Shown here piece by piece: positions 1-8,060 of a stretch of 64,000 nucleotides of DNA. The position numbers were made by a program, and so were the translations under genes. This stretch comes from Bacillus yapensis (GTDB lineage: Bacteria > Bacillota > Bacilli > Bacillales > Cytobacillaceae). Location of the stretch: NCBI RefSeq assembly GCF_005280205.1, contig NZ_SUND01000020.1:32447-96446 (forward strand). Direction: 5' to 3'. The notes beneath the pieces were generated by a model. That model had not been told where the DNA came from. It saw only the letters and a list, made by a program, of their open reading frames with translations, and did not search any database. Position 1 is the first letter of the stretch. Every line of letters begins with the position of its first letter.

Positions 1-108
1 CCAAAGCTGAATACATTCCGCATAAATTTCAGCCACTCTACTCCGGAAAATATTAAATTAGGAATGGACCGATTAGTCCCTGTATTACTAAATCAAGTAA
101 CGGTTTAA
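1..108 (+). CDS. C-terminal end of a PLP aminotransferase-like protein (partial)
   Basis: The window opens inside a gene in frame 1 that ends with TAA at 106-108, leaving 35 codons. The fragment contains FRINFSHSTPENIKLGMDRL, which matches the usual last segment of class I/II aminotransferases and of MocR-type regulators with an aminotransferase domain (an R-x-N/C-F strand followed by a helix of the form EEI..GI.RL). Nothing upstream is visible, so enzyme and MocR regulator cannot be separated. A hairpin follows 8 bp later. Confidence 0.55.
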   Translation, partial: PKLNTFRINFSHSTPENIKLGMDRLVPVLLNQVTV

Positions 109-116
109 AGAATAGG

Positions 117-148
117 AAAGAGTCAGTGAATTTACATACTGACTCTTT
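117..148. terminator. Convergent hairpin between the aminotransferase fragment and cwlJ
   Basis: An 11-bp perfect stem (AAAGAGTCAGT / ACTGACTCTTT) with a 10-nt loop lies between two converging genes. Moderate T-runs follow on the plus strand, so it probably terminates the plus-strand gene and possibly also cwlJ. Confidence 0.7.
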
Positions 149-158
149 CTTATGTTTT

Positions 159-587
159 TTAAAACGTATTATATATGTTCGCACAGGTTTCTGATGTTGG
201 TTCATAGAAACAATGAAGCTTAAATCGTCCGACGTGTGGTTGATTATACCATTCAGCTGGACAATCTCCAGGTGGTCTAAAATACCATAAGCTAAATTTT
301 GCTGGCCAAACCCTTTCTCCTGCAATGGCTCGTCGTGCTAATTTTCGTTCAACCTCTCTTGCTGGCTGATAAAAATATCCTTTCAGTGTTGCTTCGAATG
401 CATGCTCTTGGTATACCATCTGGTTCATAGTGCGTATCCCTTCGAAATCCGAACAATTTGCTCGTATGCGATTGATCGCAACGTTTCCGACCATAAGCAT
501 ACCTTGTTGTCCTTCACCCTCAGCCTCAGCTCTAAGTAAACGCGCTAATAAATCTATATCTGCATTTGTCGCTTTTACGACTCCCAT
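159..587 (-). CDS. cwlJ: Spore cortex-lytic cell wall hydrolase CwlJ
   Basis: A 142-residue protein, the length of Bacillus subtilis CwlJ. It starts MGVVKATNADIDLLARLLRA and is a single Hydrolase_2 (SleB/CwlJ) domain with the expected E-A-E-G segment, VGNVAINR, and the GYFYQP and WPAKFSLWYFRPPGDCP stretches near the C-terminus. There is no signal peptide, as in CwlJ and unlike SleB. I chose ATG 587 because CGGAGGTGAAAG lies just upstream; the open frame continues to 803 but that extension has no family similarity. CwlJ acts in the spore coat and degrades cortex peptidoglycan during germination, notably in response to calcium-dipicolinate. The usual partner gerQ is not adjacent. Confidence 0.93.
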   Translation of the reverse strand: MGVVKATNADIDLLARLLRAEAEGEGQQGMLMVGNVAINRIRANCSDFEGIRTMNQMVYQEHAFEATLKGYFYQPAREVERKLARRAIAGERVWPAKFSLWYFRPPGDCPAEWYNQPHVGRFKLHCFYEPTSETCANIYNTF

Positions 588-771
588 TCTTTCACCTCCG
601 CAAGTCATCATACACTTTATCTTATTCTTAAATTGGATGATGTTTCCGAATGGTAACGCTGTAGAAAGATGTAGAATTTTTAAGAAAAATTTACAATATT
701 CGCTATCTTTATCGCGAATGAGCATAGTACAATGAAAGTAAGCGTTCATTAGACTTAACTGGAGGGAGAGT

Positions 772-2088
772 ATGAAAGCGCTCACAAAAAATATGATTGT
801 CATTTCCTTTGACTGTTTGTCCGCCTTTGATTATTCACTGATCGAGACCCTTCCAAACTTTCAAAGAGTTTTCAAGAATGGTTCTTTTTCTAGAAACGTA
901 GAGACGATTTATCCATCACTAACATATCCTTGTCATTCCACCATTGTGACGGGGAAGTATCCTAAAAATCATGGCGTCATTAACAATACTTTGATTCAGC
1001 CTGGCGCAGTTTCACCAGATTGGAACTGGTACAGAAGTGCCATAAAAGGGACAACTCTTTATGATGAGGCGTATAAGTCAAATCTAACGACTGCAGCATT
1101 ACTGTGGCCTGTAACAGGTAAAGCAAAATCAATCCAATATAACCTGCCGGAAATTTTTGCAAATCGACCATGGCAAAATCAAATTATGGTGTCCTTATTA
1201 AATGGCACAGCAAGCTATCAATGGGAGTTGAACAAGCTTTATGGTAACGTGCGAAATGGCTTGAGTCAGCCTGAGCTAGACGATTTTGTACTCGAATCTA
1301 CAGTTCATACAATACTTACTAAAAAGCCGAACCTACTACTTGTTCATTTTACCGATTTAGATACAATGCGCCATGATTATGGTGTTCGTTCGAAAGAGGC
1401 AAGAGATGCCATTCATCGACATGATAAAAGATTAGGTCGGATTTTAGATGCACTTGAAGATAGCGGGAAATATTCAGAAACAACCATAGTCATCTTAGGG
1501 GATCATGCTGCATTGGACGAGAATAAAGCAGTAAATCTAAACGTCCATTTTCATGATCAAAATTTGCTAACTTTGAACTCGAAAGGGAAAATAATAGATT
1601 GGAAGGCTTATTGTAAGGGGTGTGATGGTTCGGCCTACATCTATTTAAAGGATCCAGAGGATATAGCAACAAAAGATAAGCTCAAACGTATTTTAGAAAA
1701 CTTAATGGCTGAGCCGAATAATGGTATTGAAAAAATCATTACTGGAGAGGAAGCTGGTAAATTAGGCGCCGATCCGAACTGTGCTTTCATGATTGAAGCA
1801 GCTAACGGCTATTATTTTATCGAAGATCATCTCGGTGAATTTATTAAAGAGGTGACTGAAGAAAATAGGTCAAGTAATCCGAAATTTTTACGTGCCTGTC
1901 ATGGGTATTCACCTGACAAAGAGGATTATCAAACGTTTTTCCTTGCATCTGGGAAAGGGGTTCAACCCAACGAAGAAATACCTTCTATGGGCCTTATTGA
2001 TATAGGTCCAACGTTAGCAAGATTACTTGGTCTTGATTTAGGAGAGACAGATGGGCAAGTTATTGAACAATTCATATTATCTGTTTAA
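772..2088 (+). CDS. Alkaline phosphatase superfamily protein, nucleotide pyrophosphatase/phosphodiesterase type
   Basis: A 438-residue protein of the type I phosphodiesterase/nucleotide pyrophosphatase branch of the AlkP superfamily. Metal and nucleophile motifs are in order: Asp14 in VISFDCL, Thr51 in PSLTYPCHSTIVTGKYPKNHG (the expected nucleophile), the HFTDLDTMRHDYG block, LGDHAAL and CHGYSPD. There is no signal peptide, so it is probably cytoplasmic and its substrate is unknown. GGAGGGAGAG precedes the ATG. The MFS gene begins 12 bp after the stop, so the two are probably co-transcribed. Two short dyads occur upstream (698-719 and about 733-750). Confidence 0.85.
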   Translation: MKALTKNMIVISFDCLSAFDYSLIETLPNFQRVFKNGSFSRNVETIYPSLTYPCHSTIVTGKYPKNHGVINNTLIQPGAVSPDWNWYRSAIKGTTLYDEAYKSNLTTAALLWPVTGKAKSIQYNLPEIFANRPWQNQIMVSLLNGTASYQWELNKLYGNVRNGLSQPELDDFVLESTVHTILTKKPNLLLVHFTDLDTMRHDYGVRSKEARDAIHRHDKRLGRILDALEDSGKYSETTIVILGDHAALDENKAVNLNVHFHDQNLLTLNSKGKIIDWKAYCKGCDGSAYIYLKDPEDIATKDKLKRILENLMAEPNNGIEKIITGEEAGKLGADPNCAFMIEAANGYYFIEDHLGEFIKEVTEENRSSNPKFLRACHGYSPDKEDYQTFFLASGKGVQPNEEIPSMGLIDIGPTLARLLGLDLGETDGQVIEQFILSV

Positions 2089-2100
2089 AGGGGGATTAAA

Positions 2101-3390
2101 TTGGAGAAAAAAATGACTACATCTGAACGAAGCTGGGCTCTATATGACTGGGCTAACTCAGCATATACAATTGTAATTGTTACAGCTATTCTACCACTAT
2201 ATTTCAAGTCTGCAGCAACGGAAGCGGGAATTGCAGCCTCTACTTCAACAGCTTACTGGGGCTATGCGAATTCGTTTTCTACCTTAATTGTTGCATTACT
2301 GGCACCAATTTTAGGAACAATAGCCGATTTTAAAGGGTTTAAGAAACGATTCTTTACTTTCTTTTCCGTATTAGGGATTGTTTTCACGTTATTACTTGCC
2401 GTTGTACCAGCGGATCAATGGATGATTCTATTGATTGTATTTGTCCTAACTTCGATCGGATTTGCCGGATCGAATGTTTTTTATGATGCCTTTCTCGTCG
2501 ATGTCACGACAGAGGAACGCATGAATCGGATTTCAGCAAGTGGGTTTGCCTATGGGTATATCGGAAGTACTATCCCGTTTGTTATTTCTATTGCGATTAT
2601 TGTATTAGCTCAAACAGGTACCATTCCTTTATCGGTTACGGTTGCGAGTCAAATCGCATTTGTGATTACGGCATTATGGTGGGGGATCTTTACGATTCCA
2701 ATGTTGAAAAATGTGGAACAGAAATATTATGTGGAACGTGTTCCGAATCCTGTTCAAGCTAGTTTTAAGAAGCTTTTTGTAACCTTCAAAAACATTAAAG
2801 TATACCGCCCTTTATTTTTATTTTTACTGGCTTATTTCTTTTATATTGATGGTGTTAATACGATTATAAAGATGTCAACAGCGTATGGATCAGATTTGGG
2901 GATCGATTCTACTACATTATTAATTGTCTTGTTTGTCACCCAAGTGGTCGCTGCTCCTTTTACGGTCCTTTTTGGAAAATTAGGAACGAAATACGGAGAT
3001 AAACAATTAATTATGGTTGGCATATGTATTTATATTTTTATTTGCTGCTATGCTTTTTTCTTAGATTCTGCGTTGGATTTTTGGATTCTTGCCATGTTCG
3101 TTGGGATGGCCCAAGGTGGAATTCAATCTTTAAGTCGTTCGTATTTTGGAAAGCTTGTCCCGAAAGAATCTTCGAATGAGTTCTTTGGGTTCTATAATAT
3201 TTTTGGAAAGTTTGCCGCAGTTGCTGGACCACTATTATTAGGGGTAACGACTCATATTACAGGTAAAACGAATTATGGTGTGTTTACCCTCGTTATTTTG
3301 TTTATTGTTGGTGCGATAATCCTTCTTCGCGTTCCAAATACAAGTGAGACTGTATCCATGCCTGCAGTATCGAAAGACTTAGAAAAATAA
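2101..3390 (+). CDS. MFS transporter of the UMF1 / Atg22-like family
   Basis: A 429-residue polytopic protein. Its N-terminus (SERSWALYDWANSAYTIVI) is the hallmark of the Atg22-like/UMF1 branch of the major facilitator superfamily. About 12 hydrophobic segments are spread over the length, with a charged central loop near residues 205-235. I chose TTG 2101 because AAAGGGGG ends 6 nt upstream; ATG 2113 is the alternative. It follows the phosphodiesterase gene at 12 bp, so it may export or import a product or substrate of that enzyme; this is inference from position only. Confidence 0.85.
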   Translation: MEKKMTTSERSWALYDWANSAYTIVIVTAILPLYFKSAATEAGIAASTSTAYWGYANSFSTLIVALLAPILGTIADFKGFKKRFFTFFSVLGIVFTLLLAVVPADQWMILLIVFVLTSIGFAGSNVFYDAFLVDVTTEERMNRISASGFAYGYIGSTIPFVISIAIIVLAQTGTIPLSVTVASQIAFVITALWWGIFTIPMLKNVEQKYYVERVPNPVQASFKKLFVTFKNIKVYRPLFLFLLAYFFYIDGVNTIIKMSTAYGSDLGIDSTTLLIVLFVTQVVAAPFTVLFGKLGTKYGDKQLIMVGICIYIFICCYAFFLDSALDFWILAMFVGMAQGGIQSLSRSYFGKLVPKESSNEFFGFYNIFGKFAAVAGPLLLGVTTHITGKTNYGVFTLVILFIVGAIILLRVPNTSETVSMPAVSKDLEK

Positions 3391-3408
3391 TATATAGGGT
3401 CACTCTAT

Positions 3409-3729
3409 TTGTCATTGGGGGTGTGTGCCTTAAATGGAAAGGGGTACGCACTTCCGTTTATCCCTGATCTGGATGCTACGGGATTTATTGAAAATATACA
3501 TTCAAGTTGCAGAAGTGTATTAGGGGTTAGTCTAGGAACGACAAGAAAGCTTAGACCACACCTATTGCAAGAAACAGCGAAAGAAGTATTTCCGTTACTT
3601 GCTAATAATCAATTGAAAATTAAAATTGGGCATGAATATCCACTGGAAGAGGCCGCAGAAGCACACAATTTAATGGAGAATAGGTTAAATAAAGGCAAGA
3701 TCATTTTGAATGTAGATTCGAATAACTAA
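3409..3729 (+). pseudogene. 5'-truncated relic of a zinc-type/quinone oxidoreductase (MDR family)
   Basis: The reading frame matches only the C-terminal third of a medium-chain quinone oxidoreductase: the strand after the Rossmann fold, then a helix ending in EVFPLLANNQLKIKIGHEYP and the closing block LEEAAEAHNLMENRLNKGKI. The catalytic and nucleotide-binding parts are absent, the would-be TTG start has no ribosome site, and the upstream 18 bp join directly to the end of the MFS gene. It is best read as what remains after a deletion. A good terminator still follows it. Confidence 0.75.
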
Positions 3730-3732
3730 TAG

Positions 3733-3772
3733 AAAAAACAGCCAAGTACTAAAATGTACTCGGCTGTTTTTT
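3733..3772 (+). terminator. Rho-independent terminator
   Basis: AAAAAACAGCC/GGCTGTTTTTT stem extended by AGTAC/GTACT, with a T-run on the descending arm. It closes the plus-strand unit that ends in the oxidoreductase relic. Confidence 0.85.
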
Positions 3773-3783
3773 CTATTAATTAA

Positions 3784-3999
3784 GGCTCTTTTCGTAAACT
3801 TTGTTGCTTTTGGAGCTAAATTGGTAAAGAAATTACCTATTTAACCTCAAAAAATAATATAGGAGTAGCGAAAAGTGCCGCGCAAAATTAACGTGTACCA
3901 CTGAACCTAGTTGGAGGCGTAAATGTCGGCTTCAGATTTTTTTCTGAAGAAAAAAATTAGGACATTTACGAAAAAACCACAATCATTACGAAAACAGCG
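3784..3999. repeat. Dispersed two-hairpin repeat, copy 1 (MITE-like)
   Basis: A 216-bp element with imperfect terminal inverted repeats (GGCTCTTTTCGTAAA at the left, GCTGTTTTCGTAA read inward from the right) flanked by a perfect 8-bp direct repeat TTAATTAA (3776-3783 and 4000-4007), consistent with a target duplication. The right-hand duplicate contains the stop codon of mtnE. Inside are two stems: the left end pairs with 3869-3879 (CGAAAAGTGCC), and 3918-3927 (CGTAAATGTC) pairs with 3961-3970. Most of the interior differs from copies 2 and 3, but the stem layout is the same. Confidence 0.75.
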
Positions 4000-5166
4000 T
4001 TAATTAAAGACTTCTGTTTTACCAATTCGTTCTATTGCTTCCACAAGTCTTTCTTCATCTACAAGCAATCCTACCCGTACATAGCCTTCACCATATTCAC
4101 CAAAGCCTTTTCCAGCGGCTACGGCTACATCTGCTTTTTCAAGGAGAAAATCAGCGAATTCTTCACTGGTAAACCCAGCTGGTACAGGTAACCAAGCAAA
4201 AAAAGAACCCGTTGGTGCTTCTGCTTTCCAACCAATGGAATGACATGCATCGATTAAAGCGTTACGACGTCTTTCATAACGAGAAACAAGCTCTTCCACA
4301 CATTGCTGTTCTTCAGTTAATGCCGCTACTGCCGCCTTTTGAATGGCAGGAAATAAACTCACATAAAGATGATCTTGAATCAAATTTAATGCTGAGATGA
4401 CTTTTGCATTACCAACAGCAAAGCCTACACGCCAACCAGCCATGTTGTAGGTCTTTGATAAGGTGTACATTTCTACTCCGATGTCCTTAGCGCCTTCAGC
4501 TTGAAGAAAACTAGTAGGTTTCTTGCCATCAAACCCAATCGCACCATAGGCGAAATCGTGAAGAATGGTAATATTATTCTCCTTCGCAAAGGCGACAGTT
4601 TCTTCAAAAAAGGTTAAATCTGCAGTTGCACCTGTTGGGTTATTAGGATAATTCAAGTACATGAGTTTTGCCGCTTCGCCCTTCTCACTAGAAATTGCTC
4701 CATAATCAGGTAAAAACTGATTTTCAGCTTTAAGCGGGAACAACTCATACTGTACATTTGCAAGCACTGCCCCGGAAAGATAATCTGGATATCCTGGGTC
4801 TGGTAAGAGCATAAGCTCACCTTCGTTTAATAGACACAAAGGGAGTTCAACTAAGCCTGTTTTTGTGCCAAAAAGAATAGCCACTTCTGTATTTGGATCG
4901 ATTTCAACGCCATATTCTCGTTTGTAGAATTCAGCAGCTGCATTTTTTAATTCCTGAAGTCCACGAAAGGGAGAATACTTATGCATCTCAGGGTCTTCAG
5001 CTGCACTTTGAAGAGCGCGAACAATATGTGTGGGTGTCGGCTGATCTGGGTTTCCTTGCCCTAGATTGATGATGTCTCTTCCTTCTGCTTTCGCCTTATT
5101 GACTTTTTCTACAAGACTAGCAAAAAACTGAACTGGCAATTTTTTTAATCTATCTGAGTATTCCAT
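4000..5166 (-). CDS. mtnE: Methionine-salvage aminotransferase MtnE
   Basis: A 388-residue fold-type I PLP aminotransferase. It shows the N-terminal NLGQGNPDQPTP motif, YLNYPNNPTGA, the D-F-A-Y segment after it, and the Schiff-base Lys of LSKTYNMAGWRVGF near residue 238. The gene is divergent from mtnU, the arrangement known for the Bacillus methionine salvage genes ykrV/ykrU. MtnE transaminates 2-oxo-4-methylthiobutyrate to methionine with glutamine as preferred donor. I chose ATG 5166 because AAAGGTGG lies 5 nt upstream; GTG 5175 overlaps that site. The stop codon lies inside the target duplication of repeat copy 1. Confidence 0.85.
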   Translation of the reverse strand: MEYSDRLKKLPVQFFASLVEKVNKAKAEGRDIINLGQGNPDQPTPTHIVRALQSAAEDPEMHKYSPFRGLQELKNAAAEFYKREYGVEIDPNTEVAILFGTKTGLVELPLCLLNEGELMLLPDPGYPDYLSGAVLANVQYELFPLKAENQFLPDYGAISSEKGEAAKLMYLNYPNNPTGATADLTFFEETVAFAKENNITILHDFAYGAIGFDGKKPTSFLQAEGAKDIGVEMYTLSKTYNMAGWRVGFAVGNAKVISALNLIQDHLYVSLFPAIQKAAVAALTEEQQCVEELVSRYERRRNALIDACHSIGWKAEAPTGSFFAWLPVPAGFTSEEFADFLLEKADVAVAAGKGFGEYGEGYVRVGLLVDEERLVEAIERIGKTEVFN

Positions 5167-5248
5167 ATGTTCCACCTTTAAAAAGTATTTGCGAATTTAG
5201 ATAAAATTCTATAATCTTTTAATAATAATGTCTAGGGGGAAGGCAAAA

Positions 5249-6028
5249 ATGAAAATCGCGTGTGTACAGATGGATATCGAGTTCGGAAATCCAGATAAAA
5301 ACTTTGCAGCAGTCAAAAACTACATCGAAGAAGCAGCTAGAACAGGTGCTGACACGATTGTTTTGCCTGAAATGTGGAATACGGGTTATTCCTTAACCGA
5401 GCTTGATAGATTGGCAGATGACGATGGGGCTGAAACGAAAGCATTACTGTTAAGCATATCTAAAGAATATAAAGTGAACATTGTAGGTGGCTCTGTTTCA
5501 ACGAAAAAAGACGGAAAATTTTATAACACGATGTATGTGGTTGGACGAAATGGTGAATTAGAAGCCGAATATGATAAAGCTCATTTATTCAAGCTGATGG
5601 ATGAGCATCTTTACATGGAACCGGGAGAATCGGTCAATCGATTTACTTTAGATGGAATCGAGTGCGGGGGCGTGATTTGCTATGACATTCGTTTTCCGGA
5701 ATGGATTCGAACTCATGTATTACAGGGAGCAAAAATTATGTTCATACCTGCAGAATGGCCAAAGAAGCGAATTGACCATTGGCAATTGTTGCTCCAAGCA
5801 AGAGCGATTGAAAATCAATGTTATATTGTAGCAGTTAACCGAGTGGGGACAGACCCGAACAATGAATTTAACGGACATTCCATGGTTATCGCGCCTTGGG
5901 GAGAGCTTCTTGTTTCTAAGAACGAGGAAGAAGGAATCTATTATGCTGATATAGAGATGGAAGAGGTAGAAAAGGTGAGAAAAACGATTCCGATCTTTCA
6001 AGATAGACGAAATGAATTGTATTTTTAA
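5249..6028 (+). CDS. mtnU: 2-oxoglutaramate amidase MtnU (nitrilase family)
   Basis: A 259-residue carbon-nitrogen hydrolase, the length of B. subtilis MtnU. The catalytic Glu-Lys-Cys triad is recognisable: Glu in VLPEMWNTGY, Lys in EYDKAHLFKL, Cys in GGVICYDIRFPEW. The enzyme removes 2-oxoglutaramate, the by-product of glutamine-dependent transamination by MtnE, which explains the divergent pairing. I chose ATG 5249 (MKIACVQMDIEF) since AGGGGGAAGG lies just before it; ATG 5228 would place that site inside the gene. No S-box leader is present in the short mtnE-mtnU gap. Confidence 0.88.
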   Translation: MKIACVQMDIEFGNPDKNFAAVKNYIEEAARTGADTIVLPEMWNTGYSLTELDRLADDDGAETKALLLSISKEYKVNIVGGSVSTKKDGKFYNTMYVVGRNGELEAEYDKAHLFKLMDEHLYMEPGESVNRFTLDGIECGGVICYDIRFPEWIRTHVLQGAKIMFIPAEWPKKRIDHWQLLLQARAIENQCYIVAVNRVGTDPNNEFNGHSMVIAPWGELLVSKNEEEGIYYADIEMEEVEKVRKTIPIFQDRRNELYF

Positions 6029-6107
6029 AAATATTTTTCTACTCATGTAACGTTGACATCATCGTGATGTAAGCGTTTTTCATCGAAAAATATAAGAAAT
6101 TTTCTGA

Positions 6108-6136
6108 TTGACAGACTTTTGGCACACTAGTATTAT
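6108..6136 (+). promoter_or_regulatory. Sigma-A promoter of the metNIQ leader
   Basis: TTGACA (6108-6113), 17-bp spacer, TATTAT (6131-6136). The inferred start near 6143 places the whole S-box in the transcript. Confidence 0.7.
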
Positions 6137-6167
6137 CTAAATTAAATTCCAATATAAAATTTTCAAA

Positions 6168-6274
6168 CTTATCCAGAGCGACTGAGGGACATGGCCCTAT
6201 GAAGTCCGGCAACCCCCTAATGTAAGGGAAGGTGCCAATTCCTGCAGAATGAAACTTCATTCTGAAAGATAAGT
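6168..6274 (+). promoter_or_regulatory. SAM-I (S-box) riboswitch controlling metNIQ
   Basis: Canonical S-box landmarks: P1 arms ACTTATC...GATAAGT, CAGAG after P1, GAGGGAC...GGCCC, CCGGCAACC, GGTGCCAATTCC and the closing GAAAGATAAG. In Gram-positive bacteria this aptamer binds S-adenosylmethionine and promotes termination. A terminator hairpin follows and metN begins 79 bp after the aptamer. Confidence 0.96.
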
Positions 6275-6290
6275 CGAGATATAGTATTTC

Positions 6291-6325
6291 GATGCGTCTT
6301 TCATGAGAAGGGCGCATTTTTATTT
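6291..6325 (+). terminator. S-box terminator before metN
   Basis: GATGCGTCTT pairs with AAGGGCGCAT (with G-T pairs), followed by a T-rich run. This is the off-state hairpin of the riboswitch. Confidence 0.8.
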
Positions 6326-6352
6326 TATTGGGTTAGAAAAAGAGGGTTGCAT

Positions 6353-7366
6353 ATGATTGAAATTCAAAATCTTTCAAAGATATATAATACTAAAAATGGG
6401 GTTGTAAAGGGCGTCGATGATGTTACACTTTCGATTCAAAAAGGAGAAATTTATGGGATTGTTGGGTATTCTGGTGCAGGAAAAAGCTCATTGCTTAGAT
6501 GTATCAACTTGCTCGAGCGACCTTCCACAGGGCATTTAACTGTAGACGGAACGGACCTTACTTCTTTAAAGGGAGAACCACTACGTTTGGCAAGATTAAA
6601 AATTGGCATGATCTTTCAGCATTTCTATTTGATTAGTCAAAAAACGGTTTTTGAAAATATTGCTTTTGCGCTAAAGGCAGCAAAGGTACCATCAAAGGAA
6701 ATCACTAAAAGAGTTGAAAGTTTACTAGATATGGTGGGCTTGTCTGATAAACGCGACGTATATCCTTCGCAACTGAGTGGTGGACAAAAGCAGAGGGTTG
6801 CCATTGCAAGAGCGTTAGCAAATAACCCGAAGGTTCTCCTCTGTGATGAAGCGACTTCAGCTCTTGACCCGACAACCACAAAATCAATTTTGAATCTCTT
6901 AAAGAAAATTAATGAGGAACTTGATATTACAGTTGTTTTGATTACTCATGAAATGAATGTGGTCAAAGAAATCTGTCATCGGATGGCAATTATGCAAGAT
7001 GGAAGGGTTATTGAAGAGGGCGCCGTTTATAAAATCTTCTCTAATCCGAAAACGGCTCTTGCGAAGGAATTTATCGCAAGTGTTGTTTCTTTCGATATTC
7101 CTGAATCTATTGTAAGAAGCTGTACAGGACCTATCGTGAAAGTGACCTTTAGAGGAAAGGTTGCAGGTGAAGGAGTTATTTCTGATACACTGCAGCAGTT
7201 TAATTTGAAGGGGAACTTCCTCCACTGCTCCATTGAATATATTCAAGAGATGCCACTCGGAATTTTTGTAATGGAATTAAAGGGTGAAAAGAAGGAAATT
7301 CAGAAGGCGCTTGATTATATAGAACATCGAGATGCACAAGTGGAGGTGTTACGAGATGGGATTTGA
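6353..7366 (+). CDS. metN: Methionine ABC transporter ATP-binding protein MetN
   Basis: A 337-residue ABC ATPase with Walker A GYSGAGKSS (residues 38-46), signature LSGGQKQR, Walker B VLLCDEATSALDP and switch histidine in LITHEM. The last ~95 residues form the NIL domain that senses intracellular methionine in MetN proteins. It energises import of methionine with MetI and MetQ. I chose ATG 6353 (AGAGGG 6 nt upstream); TTG 6347 would remove the spacing. The gene overlaps metI by 11 bp. Transcription is controlled by the upstream S-box. Confidence 0.95.
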   Translation: MIEIQNLSKIYNTKNGVVKGVDDVTLSIQKGEIYGIVGYSGAGKSSLLRCINLLERPSTGHLTVDGTDLTSLKGEPLRLARLKIGMIFQHFYLISQKTVFENIAFALKAAKVPSKEITKRVESLLDMVGLSDKRDVYPSQLSGGQKQRVAIARALANNPKVLLCDEATSALDPTTTKSILNLLKKINEELDITVVLITHEMNVVKEICHRMAIMQDGRVIEEGAVYKIFSNPKTALAKEFIASVVSFDIPESIVRSCTGPIVKVTFRGKVAGEGVISDTLQQFNLKGNFLHCSIEYIQEMPLGIFVMELKGEKKEIQKALDYIEHRDAQVEVLRDGI

Positions 7367-8027
7367 TTTTGCACATTTCGTTGAACTCATACCAGATATT
7401 AATACTGCTTTTCTTCAGACGATATATATGATTACTATCTCCCTAGTCATTGCAGTTGTGATTGGGCTTCCAATCGGTATCCTTCTGTATATTACGGATA
7501 AAGGTTTGATTTGGGAAAATCGTCTTGTTCAAAATGTGTTAGGGTTTGTTGTCAATATGGTCCGTTCGGTACCGTTTATTATCTTGCTAGTTGCTTTACT
7601 ACCTCTAACAGACGCGATTGTTAAAACAACGATCGGACCAACAGCTGCAAGTGTATCCCTATCAGTGGCAGCTATACCATTTTTCGCTCGCATTGTTGAA
7701 ACAGCTTTGCGGGAAATCGATAAGGGTGTCATCGAGGCGGCAATTGCCGCAGGAGCAACACCTTGGATGATCATTAAGGATGTTCTGCTTCTTGAAGCAA
7801 AATCAGGAATTATTTCTGGGATTACTTTAACACTTATTAGTTTAATAGGATTTTCAGCGATGGCTGGAACCGTAGGTGGTGGGGGAATTGGTGACTTGGC
7901 AATTCGCTTCGGTTACTACCGTTACGACAACACCATTATGATTGCGACCGTGTTGATTTTGATTATTTTGGTTCAGGTTATCCAAATCCTGGGTGACTTT
8001 ATTGCCAAAGTTGTAGATAAAAGATAG
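7356..8027 (+). CDS. metI: Methionine ABC transporter permease MetI
   Basis: A 223-residue membrane protein with about five transmembrane helices and the binding-protein-dependent permease signature (EAAIAAGATPWMIIKDVLLLEA), which couples to MetN. Start ATG 7356 is preceded by GGAGGT at 8 nt and lies inside the end of metN, indicating translational coupling. The glycine-rich AMAGTVGGGGIGDLAIRFGY segment is typical of MetI. Confidence 0.95.
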   Translation: MGFDFAHFVELIPDINTAFLQTIYMITISLVIAVVIGLPIGILLYITDKGLIWENRLVQNVLGFVVNMVRSVPFIILLVALLPLTDAIVKTTIGPTAASVSLSVAAIPFFARIVETALREIDKGVIEAAIAAGATPWMIIKDVLLLEAKSGIISGITLTLISLIGFSAMAGTVGGGGIGDLAIRFGYYRYDNTIMIATVLILIILVQVIQILGDFIAKVVDKR

Positions 8028-8060
8028 AAAATAAAAGATTAAGGAAAGTAGGAAAGTAAA

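Noticed and set aside
6068..6082. TGTAAGCGTTTTTCA as a cre site between mtnU and the S-box
   Set aside because: It needs a one-base insertion to fit the CcpA consensus and lies after the mtnU stop, away from a start it could control.
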